Shown: positions 16,738 through 25,541, counted from the first letter of the stretch. The stretch: DNA of 64,000 nt from Marinobacter sp. SS13-12 (GCF_030227115.1 NZ_JASSUA010000001.1:806001-870000); one strand, 5' to 3'. Translations and numbers: made by a program. The notes: a model not told the origin generated them from the sequence alone.

Positions 16738-17592
16738 TCAGTGTAACGTATGATCGGTGAAAAGGTGATCAATATCATTTCTATCGAAGCGATAGTGAGC
16801 GTGACAGAATTGGCAATCCATCTCGATGGAGCCCTGTTCCTCCAGAATACTGTAGCACTCTTCCTGGCCGATGGCCTCCAGTGCGCCCAGGGTGCGTTCC
16901 CGTGAACAACTGCAGCGAAAGGCGACAGGTTCAGCATCGAACAGGCGCACAGTTTCTTCGTGGAACAGTCGGTGGAGTAAGGTTTCGCTGTCCAGTCCCA
17001 ACAGTTCTTCGGCTTCCACGGTGCTGGCCAGGTGGTTCAGGCGGTCCCACAGGTCGGAATCCTGTGCGGTGTCGCCGGGCATTTTCTGCAACATCAGGCC
17101 GGCGCTGCAGGTTTCGTCGGCAAACAGGAAGAAGCTGGTGGGAATCTGTTCCGAGCGCTCGAAGTATTCTTCCAGGCAGCCGGCCAGGTTTTCTTCTTCC
17201 CGCGGCACCACACCCTGGTAACGCTGCCCTTTGTCTGGCGAGATGGTGATGGCCATACTTCCTTCGCCGAGCAGTGCGTCCAGGGATTCCTCGGTGACGG
17301 CGTGTTCGTCGTAACGGGCCAGCCCGCGAATAAAGTGGTCGTGGCTGCATTCAGCCATCAGGGTACGCAGCGGCCCTTTGCCCTGGGCCTGCAAGGAGAG
17401 GGTGCCTTCAAACTTGAGGGTGCTGCTCATCAGTACGCTGGCGGCCAGGGATTCCCCGAGAATGCGCCGTACAGACGCAGGGTAGGGCGCCTGGTTGCCG
17501 ATTTCGCTGTAGCTGTCGCTGAGATTCACCCAGGCTCCCCGGACCTGGCTGTCTTCAAAAATAAATCGCTGGAACTGGTCCCGGGATGCCAT
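16738..17592 (-). CDS. hslO: Hsp33 redox-regulated holdase chaperone
   Basis: This cytoplasmic chaperone is activated by oxidation and unfolding of its zinc-binding C-terminus. The 284-aa protein starts MASRDQFQRFIFE and has the family segments TLKFEGTLSLQAQGKGPL, ARYD and YQGVVP. The C-terminal redox switch is CSCSRERTLGAL plus CQFCHAHYRF (CxC and CxxC zinc ligands). AGGAGA precedes the ATG. It lies 53 bp downstream of hslR, as in E. coli, and may share its transcript. Confidence 0.97.
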   Translation of the reverse strand: MASRDQFQRFIFEDSQVRGAWVNLSDSYSEIGNQAPYPASVRRILGESLAASVLMSSTLKFEGTLSLQAQGKGPLRTLMAECSHDHFIRGLARYDEHAVTEESLDALLGEGSMAITISPDKGQRYQGVVPREEENLAGCLEEYFERSEQIPTSFFLFADETCSAGLMLQKMPGDTAQDSDLWDRLNHLASTVEAEELLGLDSETLLHRLFHEETVRLFDAEPVAFRCSCSRERTLGALEAIGQEECYSILEEQGSIEMDCQFCHAHYRFDRNDIDHLFTDHTLH

Positions 17593-17645
17593 GGTTTTTT
17601 CTCCTGAGCGTTAAAGTCGGAATCGGTAATCTGTGAGGTGGGAAA

Positions 17646-18053
17646 CTAGAGCCCGTTCTGTTCCCGGAAGCGCTGGATGTCCCGGCGGTCTTTTTTGGAG
17701 GGCCGTCGAGCCGGTGGCAACTGCGCCGCCTGCATGGTTTTGCGCTGCCACGAGAGCTCTTCCCTGCGTTTCACGCTGTCTTCCGTTTCGTGGTAGAGCT
17801 GTTGTGCCTCCGGAGCCCCCCGGCGACGTTCACTGATGTCGTCCACGACAATGATGCGCTCCTGCCATCCCTGCCGCAGGGTGACCTTGGCGCCGGGTTC
17901 CACCAGTTTGCCGGGTTTGGTTCGCTGGCTGTTGTAGTGAACCTTGCCCCCCTCGATGGCCTGCTTGGCGAGGTTGCGGGTTTTGTAGAAGCGTGCCGCC
18001 CACAGCCATTTGTCGAGTCTTACGCGGGTGTCGTCAGTGGTGGTTGCCGTCAT
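17646..18053 (-). CDS. hslR: Hsp15, S4-domain heat-shock ribosome-associated protein
   Basis: The 135-aa basic protein begins with an S4 RNA-binding domain (VRLDKWLWAARFYKTRNLAKQAIEGGKV, about residues 11-38) and ends in a Lys/Arg-rich tail. In E. coli Hsp15 binds free 50S subunits carrying a nascent chain and rescues them. It lies in the classical order yrfG-hslR-hslO. A GAGGAG site sits 2 nt before the ATG, an unusually tight spacing, but no other start is available. Heat-shock control by the RpoH encoded at 25542 is expected for the family. Confidence 0.94.
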   Translation of the reverse strand: MTATTTDDTRVRLDKWLWAARFYKTRNLAKQAIEGGKVHYNSQRTKPGKLVEPGAKVTLRQGWQERIIVVDDISERRRGAPEAQQLYHETEDSVKRREELSWQRKTMQAAQLPPARRPSKKDRRDIQRFREQNGL

Positions 18054-18094
18054 GTCTCCTCACCTGATGAGCGTATAGCCATAGTATAGCTGGC

Positions 18095-18784
18095 TCACTG
18101 GCCTGATGGCAGGGGTTGGCGCTGACGCAGGGCCGGCAGGATTTCATCAAAGTGATGGATCGAGGGGATGTCCGGGTGTTTGTCCCGGGCGGCCTGTTTG
18201 CTGTCCGGTGCCAGGATGGCCAGACACTGGGCGATGCCGGCAGTTCGGGCGCTTTCCAGTACCGGGAAGCTGTCGTCGACCATCAGGGTGGTGGTGAGCC
18301 GGTAGGGTTCAAGTCGGGCAAGGTCATGCCAGAAGGCTGGGTCTTCCTTGGGTTTTCCCAGTTGGTGGCTGGAAATGATGTTGTCCACCCGACTGTCCAG
18401 ACCAGTGCGCTGCAGTTTCAGGCTGAGTGGGTCCGGATGGCAGTTGGTAACGATCACCGAACGCAGGCCGGTGCTTTTCACCGCATCAAGAAAATCCGTG
18501 ACATGGGGCCGATAGCCGATGCGCTCGCCCACCTCGGCCTTGAGTCCGGTGATATCCAGGTTCAGGCGTTCACTCCAGTAGTCGGTGCAGTACCAGTTCA
18601 GGGAGCCACGTTCGGCCATGATCATGGGGATGACGGTATCGCGGGCTTCTTCAGGGCTGAGGTTGTTGTACTCGGCATAACGCCTGGGCAGGTGTTCGAG
18701 CCAGAAGTGGTTGTCGAAATGCAGGTCGAGCAGCGTTCCGTCCATATCCAGGAACACGGTATCGAGGGAGTGCCAGTTCACCAT
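18095..18784 (-). CDS. yrfG: HAD-family GMP/IMP nucleotidase (YrfG-like)
   Basis: This 229-aa HAD hydrolase dephosphorylates purine monophosphates in characterised relatives. The HAD motifs are VFLDMDGTLLDLHFDNHFW (catalytic Asp pair), SVIVTNCHPDPL, the LGKPKEDPAFW lysine, and LMVDDSFPVL. The ATG at 18784 matches the family's N-terminus. There is no recognisable ribosome binding site: a terminator hairpin and its T-tract occupy the bases immediately before the start, which is odd for the second gene after a terminator. An internal promoter or leaderless translation must be assumed. Confidence 0.92.
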   Translation of the reverse strand: MVNWHSLDTVFLDMDGTLLDLHFDNHFWLEHLPRRYAEYNNLSPEEARDTVIPMIMAERGSLNWYCTDYWSERLNLDITGLKAEVGERIGYRPHVTDFLDAVKSTGLRSVIVTNCHPDPLSLKLQRTGLDSRVDNIISSHQLGKPKEDPAFWHDLARLEPYRLTTTLMVDDSFPVLESARTAGIAQCLAILAPDSKQAARDKHPDIPSIHHFDEILPALRQRQPLPSGQ

Positions 18785-18788
18785 AAAC

Positions 18789-18822
18789 AAAAACAGCCTG
18801 AAGTTGATTAGTCTTCAGGCTG
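18789..18822 (-). terminator. Rho-independent terminator abutting the yrfG start
   Basis: CAGCCTGAAG (18794-18803) and CTTCAGGCTG (18813-18822) form a perfect 10-bp stem with a 9-nt loop. On the minus strand it runs into five T (18789-18793). It ends the transcript of the gene at 18862-19194 and finishes only 4 nt before the yrfG ATG. Confidence 0.88.
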
Positions 18823-18861
18823 CCGAATAATGCCTAAATTGGCAAGGCGGGATTCTACGGA

Positions 18862-19194
18862 TCAGTTGGCGCCCTGCTCAACGGTCTCGGGCTTTTTGCC
18901 GGTCCGGGTGCAGCCGAGGCAGCGAACAAAGGTAGCCTTGGCCGGGCCGACAACCAGCACTTCACCGGCTTCAGCGGCATTGCCGCCGAGTGCGGAGAAA
19001 GGCAGGGACACCAGGTAAACGGCGCTTCCGATAATGGTGGTGGCAAACAGGGCCGGACGAACAAACAGGGCATCGCCGGTCATTGCCAGTGCGGAGGGCT
19101 CTTCATCAATAGCCTGGGCATGGCCGACAGAGGAAAACGCCAGCAGGCAAACCGCTACGGCTGTAATAACGATGTGGGAGATCTTACCGGTCAT
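18862..19194 (-). CDS. small exported or membrane protein of unknown function
   Basis: The 110-aa protein has a cleavable-looking signal peptide (LLAFSSVGHAQA, residue 28), then one hydrophobic helix (ALFATTIIGSAVYLVSLPFSALGG) and a C-terminal CLGCTRTGKK containing a CxxC pair. The helix is Gly-rich. AGGAG lies well placed before the ATG. It is flanked by its own strong terminator downstream. I do not recognise the family. Confidence 0.72.
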   Translation of the reverse strand: MTGKISHIVITAVAVCLLAFSSVGHAQAIDEEPSALAMTGDALFVRPALFATTIIGSAVYLVSLPFSALGGNAAEAGEVLVVGPAKATFVRCLGCTRTGKKPETVEQGAN

Positions 19195-19322
19195 TTCTTG
19201 TTACTCCTGGCGATAAATCTACAGCTTATTGTAGCTGACAATTATGGATACTCTGTTAACTATGAATCATATTTGCGTATTTTCAAACGATTTTTCTGTT
19301 TCAATAGTTGTCTGACAGCGGT

Positions 19323-20147
19323 CTATCGCTGGCATATGCTGCAATAAACCGTCGAGCGCTGGCTCATCCGGATTTCCTTCAGCGTGTGCCCGCATTCCTT
19401 GCAGGGCTCGCCGGTGCGGCCGTATACCAGAAGCGACTGGGCGAAATAGCCGGGCTTTCCGTCGCTGTTCACGAAGTCCCTCAGGGTGGTTCCGCCCATC
19501 AGGATGGCGGCGCTGAGGGTCTCGCGGATGGCTTCCACCAGTCGGTTGTAACGGTCCAGGCTGATACGGCCGGCGGCTCGGCGGGGGTGGATGCCGGCCT
19601 TGAACAGGGCTTCGTTGGCGTAGATGTTGCCAACACCCACCACCACGTGGTTATCCATAATGAAGGACTTGACCGGTGTTTTCTTGCCACGTGACAGGTG
19701 ATAGAGCAGGCGGCCATTGAATTCCGGCGCCAGGGGTTCCGGTCCCAGGCTGGCAATCAGCGGGTGCTGGTCCGGGGTTTCCGACCACAGCCAGCAGCCG
19801 AACCGGCGTGGATCGTTAAAACGCAGGCGAATGCCGTTGTCCAGCTCCAGTTCAATATGGTCATGTAGCAGAGGCTCGCTCTGGTCGGTGATCACCCGCA
19901 GGCTGCCAGACATGCCCAGGTGCACAATGAGCGTGCCCGCTACGGTGGCCGAGCTTACACGAATAAGCAGGTATTTTGCCCGGCGGTCCACGGTGTGGAT
20001 CACGGCGCCTTCCAGCAATTCCGCCAGATTGCCCGGTACCGGCCAGCGCAGGCGTCCATCACGCACGGTGACGCGAGTGATGGTCCGGTCTTCACAATGC
20101 GGCGCGATGCCTCGGCGGGTGGTTTCCACTTCCGGTAGTTCTGGCAA
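19323..20147 (-). CDS. mutM: formamidopyrimidine-DNA glycosylase
   Basis: This enzyme removes 8-oxoguanine and other oxidised purines from DNA and cleaves the abasic site. The 274-aa protein begins MPELPEVET (catalytic Pro2/Glu3), has RRAKYLLI with the conserved Lys near residue 58, the NPRRFG-like NDPRRFGCW loop, [11 protein letters not shown], and a C-terminal zinc finger (CKECG ... YCSICQR) with the intercalating QRSTVYC. Length is normal. It is divergent from the desaturase gene. Confidence 0.97.
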   Translation of the reverse strand: MPELPEVETTRRGIAPHCEDRTITRVTVRDGRLRWPVPGNLAELLEGAVIHTVDRRAKYLLIRVSSATVAGTLIVHLGMSGSLRVITDQSEPLLHDHIELELDNGIRLRFNDPRRFGCWLWSETPDQHPLIASLGPEPLAPEFNGRLLYHLSRGKKTPVKSFIMDNHVVVGVGNIYANEALFKAGIHPRRAAGRISLDRYNRLVEAIRETLSAAILMGGTTLRDFVNSDGKPGYFAQSLLVYGRTGEPCKECGHTLKEIRMSQRSTVYCSICQR

Positions 20148-20211
20148 GGCTATTTACTCCAATCGTATAAGCGGGAACGGACATGAGTGATCAGTAACAA
20201 ATTGAAAGCCA

Positions 20212-20265
20212 AATACGGTTGTTTCGGCTAACAACTGTACGCTAGAGTGGCTGAATACGGTTGTT
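20212..20265. promoter_or_regulatory. repeated motif in the mutM-desaturase intergenic region
   Basis: AATACGGTTGTT occurs at 20212-20223 and again at 20254-20265. A near-inverted copy, AACAACTGTA, lies at 20230-20239, so TACGGTTGTT and this copy form a palindrome around TCGGCT. Three half-sites in +/-/+ orientation 90-145 bp before the desaturase start look like an operator for a dimeric repressor. Fatty acid desaturase genes are commonly controlled by TetR-type proteins, but no regulator gene is adjacent. Confidence 0.45.
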
Positions 20266-20354
20266 GGGCGGTGCCGGATCCGCCAGGCTGCAGGCTTTTT
20301 GTCTATCCCTGTCATGCACTTTGCAACCTCATGATTTCGAACGAGGAAACTCCT

Positions 20355-21533
20355 ATGTGGTACAACGGTCTCCTGGACCTTTCGGTGATGCAGCTGATTC
20401 TGGTTACGCTGGGGCTTACCCACATCACCATTATCAGCGTGACGCTTTACCTGCATCGCCATTCTGCCCATAACTCACTGGATCTGCATCCGGTGCTGGC
20501 GCATTTCTTCCGTTTCTGGTTATGGCTGACCACAGCGCAGAACACCAAACAGTGGACTGCGATCCACCGAAAGCACCACGCCAAGTGCGAAACCGAGGAA
20601 GATCCTCACAGCCCTGTGGTTCTGGGTATTCGCAAGGTGCTGTTTGAAGGGGCTGAGTTGTACGACGAGGCCGGCACTCCGGAAACTCTCGAACGATACG
20701 GCCAGCGCACTCCGGAAGACTGGGTGGAGAACAGGGTGTACAGCCGCTACCGCATGCTGGGCATCCAGTTGATGGCCGTTATCGACCTGTTGCTGTTTGG
20801 TGTTCACGGTATCTGGATCTGGGCGGTGCAGATGATGTGGATTCCGGTGTGGGCCGCAGGTGTGGTCAACGGCATCGGCCACTTCATGGGGTATCGCAAT
20901 TTTGAATGTGCGGACAACGCCCGCAATATTTCGCCGTGGGGCATCCTGATTGGTGGCGAAGAGCTGCACAACAATCACCATACCTATCCCAATTCGTCCA
21001 AGCTGTCGCGTCGCTGGTATGAAGTGGATATTGGTTGGGGCTACATTCGCCTGTTCCAGTTCTTCGGGCTGGCAAAACCCAAGGGCTTCAGGCCGATTGC
21101 ACATTATGTTCCCGGTAAGCAGGAAGTGGATGTGGAAACCGTGCAGGCGATTACCAACAGCCGGTTTGACATTATGCGCCAGTACCGTAAGCGGGTGATG
21201 GAGCCGGTGTTGCGCCAGCAGAAGGCGCTGATGGATGAGGAAATTCGTCCCCGTTACCGCAGTCTGAAGCGCTTGCTGTCCCGTGAGGTGACGTTGATTA
21301 AGCCGAAGGAGAAGGAGCACCTGGACACTGTGCTGGAGCGCAATGCGACGCTGCGTCAGATCTATGAGAAGAGCAATGAATTGCAGGAGTTGTGGCGTCG
21401 CCGTGGGCTGAAGCCGCAGGAGAAGCTTCAGGCTTTGATGCAGTGGTGCCGGGAGGCGGAGGCCAGCGGTATTCGCTACCTTGAGGACTTTGCGGCGCAT
21501 TTGCGGGCTTATTCTTTGCGGCCCTCTCCGTAG
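20355..21533 (+). CDS. membrane fatty acid (acyl-CoA) desaturase
   Basis: This is a di-iron membrane desaturase of the delta-9 type that introduces a cis double bond into acyl chains. ATG 20355 has GAGGAA 6 nt upstream; the open frame continues upstream without a better start. The three histidine boxes are HRHSAH (residues 34-39), HRKHH and EELHNNHH. Hydrophobic helices sit between boxes one and two and between two and three. The C-terminal 130 residues are a charged, helical Arg/Glu/Lys/Leu-rich extension beyond the catalytic fold. Length is 392 aa. Confidence 0.93.
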   Translation: MWYNGLLDLSVMQLILVTLGLTHITIISVTLYLHRHSAHNSLDLHPVLAHFFRFWLWLTTAQNTKQWTAIHRKHHAKCETEEDPHSPVVLGIRKVLFEGAELYDEAGTPETLERYGQRTPEDWVENRVYSRYRMLGIQLMAVIDLLLFGVHGIWIWAVQMMWIPVWAAGVVNGIGHFMGYRNFECADNARNISPWGILIGGEELHNNHHTYPNSSKLSRRWYEVDIGWGYIRLFQFFGLAKPKGFRPIAHYVPGKQEVDVETVQAITNSRFDIMRQYRKRVMEPVLRQQKALMDEEIRPRYRSLKRLLSREVTLIKPKEKEHLDTVLERNATLRQIYEKSNELQELWRRRGLKPQEKLQALMQWCREAEASGIRYLEDFAAHLRAYSLRPSP

Positions 21534-21552
21534 CCTTTCTGTTCCGGGGGCT

Positions 21553-21646
21553 GGTCTCTGGGTGGGGGAGCCTTTTCTTCTGGGAAAAGAACTCGCTTTG
21601 CTCAGACACCTTTTCCCGGCAGAAAAGGCTCCCCCACCCACAGACC
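21553..21646. repeat. family B long hairpin repeat, copy 1
   Basis: The arms 21553-21577 and 21622-21646 pair over 24 of 25 positions. An inner stem, CTGGGAAAAG (21580-21589) with CTTTTCCCG (21610-21618), encloses a loop containing GAACTCGCTT and GCTCAGACAC. The loop and inner stem are nearly identical to copy 2 at 35914-36000, while the outer arms differ. It fills the gap between the convergent desaturase and rsmD genes. It has no terminal T-tract. Confidence 0.85.
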
Positions 21647-21680
21647 GATTTGACCGTAGTGGGATATCCGCTGCGGTTAG

Positions 21681-22280
21681 TCAGGTAGTTTCTGATCCTT
21701 CCACTCTGAACAAACAATAGGTCACCTGGCCTGCTGTTTTTTGTCGGTGCAGGGTCCAGTTGGCGGGTGCTGTGGGTGTCGGCATCTCGCTTTCGTGCTC
21801 TGCGTAGATCCAGCCTCCCGGTTTTACCCAGTCATTGTCCGCGATCATCGGGAACAGTTTTTCCAGCCAGCCCTGTCTGAAAGGCGGGTCCATGAACAGG
21901 ATGTCGAAGGGTTCGGGCGGTGGCTGGGCCAGGTAGGTGTCGACGTTCTGGCAGGTCACTTCGCCCTTTTCCGATTTCAATAGTCGCAGGTTGCTGCGCA
22001 GGGCCTGGGCCAGTTCCGGGGTGTGGTCGACGAAGACGGTTGTGCCGGCGCCTCGGGAGAGGGCTTCCAGGCCGAGGGCGCCGGAGCCGGAGAAGAGGTC
22101 CAGGCAGCGGCTGCCGGCAAGATGAAACGACAGCCAGTTGAACAGGGTTTCGCGGGTGCGTGCGGGTGTTGGGCGCACGCCGCCGGCTTCGGGGAAGCGT
22201 AGTTTGCGGCTGCGCCAGTCGCCGCCGATGATGCGGAGTTCGCCGCCGCTGGTTGGTCGGGATTTCTGGTTGCGTGCCAT
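21681..22280 (-). CDS. rsmD: 16S rRNA (guanine966-N2)-methyltransferase
   Basis: This SAM-dependent enzyme methylates G966 of 16S rRNA during 30S assembly. The protein of about 199 aa has LRIIGGDWRSRKLRFP at the N-terminus, VRPTPARTRETLFNWL, SAM-binding LDLFSGSGALGLEALSRGA and the catalytic motif IV LFMDPPF. ATG 22280 is taken as start; a TTG three codons upstream is possible. It is transcribed away from ftsY across a 160-bp gap, an arrangement common in gammaproteobacteria. Confidence 0.95.
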   Translation of the reverse strand: MARNQKSRPTSGGELRIIGGDWRSRKLRFPEAGGVRPTPARTRETLFNWLSFHLAGSRCLDLFSGSGALGLEALSRGAGTTVFVDHTPELAQALRSNLRLLKSEKGEVTCQNVDTYLAQPPPEPFDILFMDPPFRQGWLEKLFPMIADNDWVKPGGWIYAEHESEMPTPTAPANWTLHRQKTAGQVTYCLFRVEGSETT

Positions 22281-22441
22281 TCTCGACAAGGCCTTTTGAT
22301 CGCTGATGTGGTGCGCCTTTAAGTGCAGGTGGCGCCATGTTACGAAGGTTTATCGGGCGAGTCACCTGCGGCCATCACTTAGGGCAAGCAGTCTGCTAGA
22401 ATACCGGCGTTCTTCTATCCCGCGAATCGACAACCAATGGT

Positions 22442-23647
22442 ATGACTATGACGGCAGAGTGGATTGATATCGGCCTTCTGGCCCTTCTTGTCCTTGTGTT
22501 TGTTCTGGATGTGGCCGCCAACCGTCGGCGCGTGCCCCGGCCGAAGCCGGTGCCCCAGAAAAAACCGGAAGCCCCGGAAGGTGCCACCCCCAAGGCAGGG
22601 GCGGAGGAAAAAGCAGAGGCTGATAGTGTACCGGCTGCCGAAGCACCCGAAGAGGCTGCTGTTGTTGAAGAACCACCTGTGGAGATTCCGGCAGCGCCTG
22701 AACCGGAACCCGAAGCCCCGCAGGTCAGCGTTTTTGAGCGCATCCGCCAGGGGCTGGGTAAAACCCGGGCCAACCTGACCGGCGGCCTTGCCGACCTGTT
22801 CTCGGTCGGCAAGAAGGTGGATGAGGACCTGCTGGAGGAAATTGAAACCACGCTGCTGATGGCAGATGTGGGCGTTACCGCTACCTCGGAAATCATCGAG
22901 TCGCTGACCGACAAGCTTGAGCGTAACCAGCTCAAGGATGGTGAGGCACTGCGCAAGGCTCTGCGCGATGAGCTCTACGGTCTGCTGGCGGATGTCACCA
23001 GACCCCTGGAAATCGACACGGCCAAAAAGCCCTACGTGATCCTGATGGTGGGTGTGAATGGTGTGGGCAAAACCACCACCATCGGCAAGCTCACCAAACT
23101 GTTCCAGCGCGATGGCAAGTCGGTAATGCTGGCGGCGGGGGATACGTTCCGGGCGGCTGCGGTTGAGCAGTTGCAGGTATGGGGCGACCGCAACAATGTA
23201 CCGGTGGTGGCACAGCATACCGGTGCCGACAGCGCTTCCGTCATCTTCGATGCGGTCCAGTCGGCCCAGTCCCGCGGTGTGGATGTGGTGATTGCCGATA
23301 CCGCTGGCCGGCTGCAGAACAAAGACAATCTGATGAGCGAGCTGGAAAAGGTCGTGCGGGTGATCAAGAAGCTGGACGACACCGCACCCCACGAAGTCAT
23401 GCTGGTGCTGGACGCCGGTACCGGCCAGAACGCCCTTAGCCAGGCCCAGGTTTTCCAGCAGGCGGTGGGTGTCAGCGGTATTACCCTGACCAAACTGGAC
23501 GGCACTGCCAAGGGTGGTATTGTGTTCGCCATCGCCCGGCAGTTGCAGTTGCCCATCCGCTACATTGGTGTGGGTGAGCAGGTGGACGACCTGCGCAGCT
23601 TCGATGCCCGCACCTTTGTGGATGCGCTGTTTGATGAGAACGCTTAA
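22442..23647 (+). CDS. ftsY: signal recognition particle receptor FtsY
   Basis: This GTPase docks SRP-ribosome complexes at the Sec translocon. The 401-aa protein has a hydrophobic N-terminal segment (IDIGLLALLVLVFVLDVAA, about residues 8-27) that would act as a membrane anchor, then an acidic Pro/Glu/Ala linker. An NG domain follows: N helices from about residue 100, G1 loop GVNGVGKTTT (204-213), DTFRAAAVEQL, DTAGR, TKLDGTAKGG and GVGEQVDDL. A true transmembrane-like N-terminus is unlike the E. coli protein, which has only an amphipathic one. First gene of the ftsY-ftsE-ftsX group. Confidence 0.97.
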   Translation: MTMTAEWIDIGLLALLVLVFVLDVAANRRRVPRPKPVPQKKPEAPEGATPKAGAEEKAEADSVPAAEAPEEAAVVEEPPVEIPAAPEPEPEAPQVSVFERIRQGLGKTRANLTGGLADLFSVGKKVDEDLLEEIETTLLMADVGVTATSEIIESLTDKLERNQLKDGEALRKALRDELYGLLADVTRPLEIDTAKKPYVILMVGVNGVGKTTTIGKLTKLFQRDGKSVMLAAGDTFRAAAVEQLQVWGDRNNVPVVAQHTGADSASVIFDAVQSAQSRGVDVVIADTAGRLQNKDNLMSELEKVVRVIKKLDDTAPHEVMLVLDAGTGQNALSQAQVFQQAVGVSGITLTKLDGTAKGGIVFAIARQLQLPIRYIGVGEQVDDLRSFDARTFVDALFDENA

Positions 23648-23672
23648 TTACACCCCAGAGAAGTAACCCTCG

Positions 23673-24356
23673 ATGATCGAGTTCCGCCAGGTCACCAAGC
23701 GCTACGACAGCGACCATACTGCGCTGCGTCAGGTCAATTTCGGTTTGCAGCGTGGGGAGCTGGCGTTTCTCACCGGTCACTCCGGTGCCGGTAAAAGTAC
23801 CCTGCTCAAGCTGATCATGGTGATGGAACGCCCCAGTGCCGGTGAAGTGATTGTGGGTGGCCAGGTGCTCAATACGCTGCCGCGCCGCCAGGTGCCCTAT
23901 ATCCGCCGCCACATCGGGGTGGTCTTCCAGAATCACCAGCTACTGTTTGACCGCACCGTGTTCGATAACGTCGCCATGCCCCTGGAAGTGATGGGCACGC
24001 CGGCCCGTGATATTGGCAGGCGCGTTCGGGCTGCGCTGGACAAGGTCGGTCTGCTGAGCAAGGAAAAGATGAACCCGTTGCAGCTTTCCGGCGGTGAGCA
24101 GCAGCGGGTAGGCATTGCCCGGGCAGTGGTGAACAAGCCGCCGGTGCTGCTGGCGGATGAGCCCACGGGTAACCTGGACCCGGAACTGTCTGCCGACATC
24201 ATGCGGCTGTTTGCGGAGTTCAGCCAGGTAGGGGTCACGGTACTGATTGCCACCCACGATATTGCTCTGATCAATGATCTCGGACGCCGCACGCTCACGC
24301 TGGAGCAGGGCAGGCTGGTGTCCGGCGTTGGGGCAGGGGGAGGTCGGCATGGCTAA
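23673..24356 (+). CDS. ftsE: cell division ABC-type ATPase FtsE
   Basis: This is the cytoplasmic ATPase of the FtsEX complex, which controls septal peptidoglycan hydrolases through EnvC-type activators. The 227-aa protein has FxxVTKRYDSDHTALR, Walker A GHSGAGKST (35-43), Q loop VFQNHQLL, signature LSGGEQQRVGIARA, Walker B VLLADEPTGNLD and switch His in ATHD. It overlaps ftsX by 8 nt, so the two subunits are translationally coupled. Confidence 0.97.
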   Translation: MIEFRQVTKRYDSDHTALRQVNFGLQRGELAFLTGHSGAGKSTLLKLIMVMERPSAGEVIVGGQVLNTLPRRQVPYIRRHIGVVFQNHQLLFDRTVFDNVAMPLEVMGTPARDIGRRVRAALDKVGLLSKEKMNPLQLSGGEQQRVGIARAVVNKPPVLLADEPTGNLDPELSADIMRLFAEFSQVGVTVLIATHDIALINDLGRRTLTLEQGRLVSGVGAGGGRHG

Positions 24357-25347
24357 CGATCCCCGCAGGCAACAGAGCCGGGGCGCGAAAAGTGCCCGTT
24401 CTCCCTGGCGCGAGCAGGCGGAGAGCTATCTCAACCATCATCGCAAAGTCGCCCGGGACAGCGCCCAAAGGCTGTGGCATTCGCCGATTGCCAGCATGAT
24501 GACCTGGACGGTGATGGGTGTGGCCCTGGCGTTGCCGGTGGCGCTGATGCTGTTGCTTGCCAGCCTCGAAGGTGTCAGTGCCGGCTGGGAAAGCTCGGCA
24601 CGGGTGACCGCCTACCTGAACGATTCGGTTTCTATCGAAGAGGCCCGGGCCCTGAAAGCTGAAGTGGCGGATGACAGCCGCGTGGCTGAAGTGGAGCTGA
24701 TCGACCGGGACACGGCGCTGAGTGAATTCCGCGCCTCTTCCGGCCTTGAGGATGCCCTGGACTACCTGGACGAGAACCCGCTGCCCCATACCCTGCTGGT
24801 TACGCCCAGTGAAAGTTCCCGTACCGCCGACGGTGTGGAAATGCTGCTGACCGTTATTGAAGGGATTGATGGTGTGGAGCGTGTGCAGGTGGATCTTGGC
24901 TGGTTGCAGCGCCTGAACGCCATGACCGATCTTCTGGGCCGGGCGGTGTGGGCGCTGGCCCTGTTGCTGGCGGCCGCTGTAGTGCTTGTCATTGGCAATA
25001 CGGTGCGCCTCTCCATTGAAAACCGTCGTGATGAGATTCTGGTGGCAAAGCTGGTAGGGGGCACCGATGCCTTCGTGCGCCGGCCGTTTCTCTACACCGG
25101 TGCCTGGTTTGGCCTTGGCGGTGGTATAGTGGCTTGGGTACTGTTGCAGCTATCGCTCTGGTGGCTGAGCGGGCCGATTGAGCGCCTGGCGGGGCTGTAC
25201 CGCAGCGAATTTTCCCTTAATGGCCTGACCTTCGACGGCGCGCTGGCGTTGATAATTGCCGCCATGCTGTTAGGCTGGTTGGGTGCCTGGGTGGCCGTCA
25301 AACGTCATCTTGATGATATCGAACCCGGTGAAATTGCGGGCGGGTGA
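24349..25347 (+). CDS. ftsX: cell division membrane protein FtsX
   Basis: This is the membrane subunit of FtsEX. ATG 24349, preceded by GGGGGAGG, gives 332 aa; the open frame extends into ftsE but has no use there. It has a basic cytoplasmic N-terminus, a first transmembrane helix (MTWTVMGVALALPVALMLLLA), a large extracytoplasmic loop with the FtsX ECD pattern (RVTAYLNDSVSIEEA ... EDALDYLDENPLPHTLLV), then three more helices ending in WLGAWVAVKRHLDDIEPGE. Followed by the rpoH promoter region. Confidence 0.96.
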   Translation: MANDPRRQQSRGAKSARSPWREQAESYLNHHRKVARDSAQRLWHSPIASMMTWTVMGVALALPVALMLLLASLEGVSAGWESSARVTAYLNDSVSIEEARALKAEVADDSRVAEVELIDRDTALSEFRASSGLEDALDYLDENPLPHTLLVTPSESSRTADGVEMLLTVIEGIDGVERVQVDLGWLQRLNAMTDLLGRAVWALALLLAAAVVLVIGNTVRLSIENRRDEILVAKLVGGTDAFVRRPFLYTGAWFGLGGGIVAWVLLQLSLWWLSGPIERLAGLYRSEFSLNGLTFDGALALIIAAMLLGWLGAWVAVKRHLDDIEPGEIAGG

Positions 25348-25486
25348 TCTTCGGTCTCGGAAATACCGTATTGAAAACTCAGCTGTTTCCGGAGTAGCTT
25401 GAATACATACAACAGAATTTGGCAGATTCCCAGCTTGTTGATTTAAAACGTTTTAGTGGGAATTAAAGGAACTTTCAGAGTACTTG

Positions 25487-25522
25487 GCGGTCAAAGCTTC
25501 AGTTGGTATATTTATTGACCGC
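25487..25522. promoter_or_regulatory. inverted repeat in the rpoH upstream region
   Basis: GCGGTCAA (25487-25494) and TTGACCGC (25515-25522) are exact inverted repeats 20 nt apart and end 19 nt before the rpoH ATG. They could be an operator or part of a leader hairpin next to the GGAGG site at 25530. No clear sigma-70 hexamer pair could be fixed. Confidence 0.4.
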
Positions 25523-25541
25523 TTGGTTCGGAGGATACGAT

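Noticed and set aside
20520..21641. 373-codon minus-strand frame opposite the desaturase
   Set aside because: Antisense to the three histidine boxes of the desaturase and running into the family B repeat; not a credible gene.
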